A stretch of DNA of 64,000 nucleotides, from positions 1 through 64,000 of IMG/VR virus record IMGVR_UViG_3300021437_000011; one strand, written 5' to 3'. Position 1 is the first letter of the stretch, and each line of letters starts with the position of its first letter. Origin of the DNA: a virus. The notes beneath the pieces are model-generated. The model worked only from the letters and a program-made list of their open reading frames with translations. It had not been told where the DNA came from and made no database searches. Position numbers and translations under genes: made by a program. Positions 62,865 through 64,000 of this stretch are shown here, in pieces.

Positions 62865-63982
62865 GCGACCTCAAAAAGCGGCGTAGGACGCGGCGCGCTC
62901 AGGGACAAACTGAAGATCTGCTTGTTCGTGAATCGATCGGCCACATTCACAAAATCATTGAGATTCAGGCCGAGGGGGCCGACGATTTCATGGAGCGGCT
63001 TTCCCAAGTAGGTCCAAGGGAACGCCCCGTCACGCTCCCTGACCAAGGCGACGGCTTCACTGCGTGCGAGTCTCCCGCGGCGGATATGGTTGCAGGCTAT
63101 GTCGGTGGCGCGGCCGTAACCGTATTTCACCCACCGTAGATAATCACGGCCGCCAGTGCAATAATTATCAAGATTCTCATAACCATAAAGGCTGCCTTCG
63201 ATGTGACCGTCAATGTATTCAAATCCGCTTTGCTCTGCTATAACAAAGTTCTCATACCCATCCCATGGGAAATATCTCCCAAGCCATACGGATTGTATGC
63301 CTTTTTCCGAAAGAATGTCGCTAGACGGGAACCTATACATAGCCATGTCATCGCATGACAGCCCTAAAATTTCCTGAACATCATCAACGCGCAGACCCAA
63401 AAGCCCAGCAAATTCCTCAATATAGCGACGCGTCATGCGTGGCGTATCTTCGGAGCCAGCGGGGCCTGCTCCGTATTCGTCCTGAGATAGCTCGCCAAAG
63501 ACGATTGTTGGGATATTCCACTTCACGGCTGCCTGGAAGGGAATGGTGTGGATTAGCACATGCTCCGGCCACGACCAGTCGCCCACCTCAGTCAGAGCCA
63601 AGCGCATGATCCGATGGCGGACCTCATCATTGGGGTGAAATTCGACGAGATCGCACATCCGGCCGATATTGTCCAGATTGCGTCGCCCGATTGGCGTCAA
63701 CATGTCAGTCCGCGCGTTGACGGCGAGGACCCGGAAACCAAGATCCTTGCATTTCACAACCTGCGCCGTGCTATCCTTTCCGCCGCTGACGGGGACAATC
63801 ACGAGGGGCTCCCCCTTATGCCGCCAGCTCAGCTCCACCGTCTTCGCGAATTCCACGGCCCTGGCGGCCCAGTCGACGGCTTGGCGGCGGTCATAATTCT
63901 GGCAGGCGGAACACAGGCCATCTTCATCAAAGCGAAGGTCTGGTTTCAGTTCGGGGTAAACGCAGCGTATGCAGTATCTCAT
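62861..63982 (-). CDS. N-acetyl sugar amidotransferase (WbuX/PseA type), 373 aa
   Basis: ATG 63982, AAGGGG upstream. Zinc knuckles CIRCVYPE and CSACQNY (C4, C7, C24, C27) precede the PP-loop VPVSGGKDST (residues ~64-73). The FGELSQDEYGAGPAGSED and RYFPWDGYEN segments follow, typical of WbuX/PseA enzymes. It would use ammonia from a HisH/HisF pair to convert an N-acetyl group on a nonulosonic acid into an acetamidino group. The gene is complete and the next upstream gene lies outside the window. Confidence 0.85.
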   Translation of the reverse strand: MRYCIRCVYPELKPDLRFDEDGLCSACQNYDRRQAVDWAARAVEFAKTVELSWRHKGEPLVIVPVSGGKDSTAQVVKCKDLGFRVLAVNARTDMLTPIGRRNLDNIGRMCDLVEFHPNDEVRHRIMRLALTEVGDWSWPEHVLIHTIPFQAAVKWNIPTIVFGELSQDEYGAGPAGSEDTPRMTRRYIEEFAGLLGLRVDDVQEILGLSCDDMAMYRFPSSDILSEKGIQSVWLGRYFPWDGYENFVIAEQSGFEYIDGHIEGSLYGYENLDNYCTGGRDYLRWVKYGYGRATDIACNHIRRGRLARSEAVALVRERDGAFPWTYLGKPLHEIVGPLGLNLNDFVNVADRFTNKQIFSLSLSAPRPTPLFEVA

Positions 63983-64000
63983 AAAATTTACCCCTTATTC

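Overview
The window is almost entirely one bacteriophage or prophage genome with a podovirus-like virion module. It has the signature of an alphaproteobacterial temperate phage. Viral evidence: a large terminase, portal, capsid, adaptor, ejection-protein and tail-fibre series (29.4-60.5 kb), an endolysin, a Cro/CI-type switch, a lambda-O-like initiator with embedded iterons, and tRNA genes. Alphaproteobacterial evidence: a GcrA-like cell-cycle regulator, a family essentially confined to that class. No tape-measure or sheath genes are seen. No integrase was recognised, and the genome encodes an FtsK-type motor beside two membrane-anchored DNA-binding proteins, so a plasmid-like lysogenic state is possible but unproven.

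Layout. 0-0.9 kb: small unknown genes on the minus strand. 1.1-5.9 kb: plus-strand operon of small early genes, including a DUF4942 protein, served by three TTGACA promoters whose -35 boxes lie in the loops of perfect or near-perfect inverted repeats. 6.0-8.3 kb: a stand-alone beta-helix tailspike. 8.3-9.7 kb: an HTH repressor plus YkgJ-like pair divergent from a strong promoter. 9.8-17.1 kb: the strangest region. A minus-strand operon (SprT-like protease/vWA fusion, two small proteins, FtsK motor with a non-standard N-terminus, membrane protein with C-terminal HTH) faces a second, paralogous membrane-HTH protein. A dense TGTCA/TGACA repeat lies inside one of them.

17.3-23.3 kb: leftward early/replication operon, in transcription order Cro-like, GcrA-like, unknowns, O-like initiator with six CGGACA-N4-TGTCCG iterons, a split zinc-binding/TOPRIM-helicase primase, a DUF1064 nuclease and small zinc or winged-helix proteins. 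23.4-27.4 kb: CI-like repressor, small genes, a tRNA-like RNA with a very large variable region, a Sak4-type recombination ATPase and an HNH endonuclease. 27.3-27.6 kb: tRNA genes Glu, Leu-like and Met. 27.6-29.2 kb: lysis genes, including an endolysin-holin fusion.

29.4-60.5 kb: late operon, all plus strand. TerL is interrupted by an intein in its Walker A motif. It is followed by a portal with coiled-coil tail, a nitrilase-family enzyme, scaffold, major capsid protein, two DUF115/Maf-like putative glycosyltransferases, adaptor and tail proteins, an 1865-residue polyvalent protein, ejection proteins with a lysozyme domain, and tail fibres. 60.4-64 kb: a convergent sugar cassette (N-acetyl sugar amidotransferase, HisF-like, SpsF-like cytidylyltransferase, pseudaminic-acid-type methylase, GNAT). 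It suggests a modified nonulosonic acid and may supply the DUF115 enzymes; the cassette continues beyond the window.

Calls rest on reading the sequence and remembered family motifs; no database search was run.
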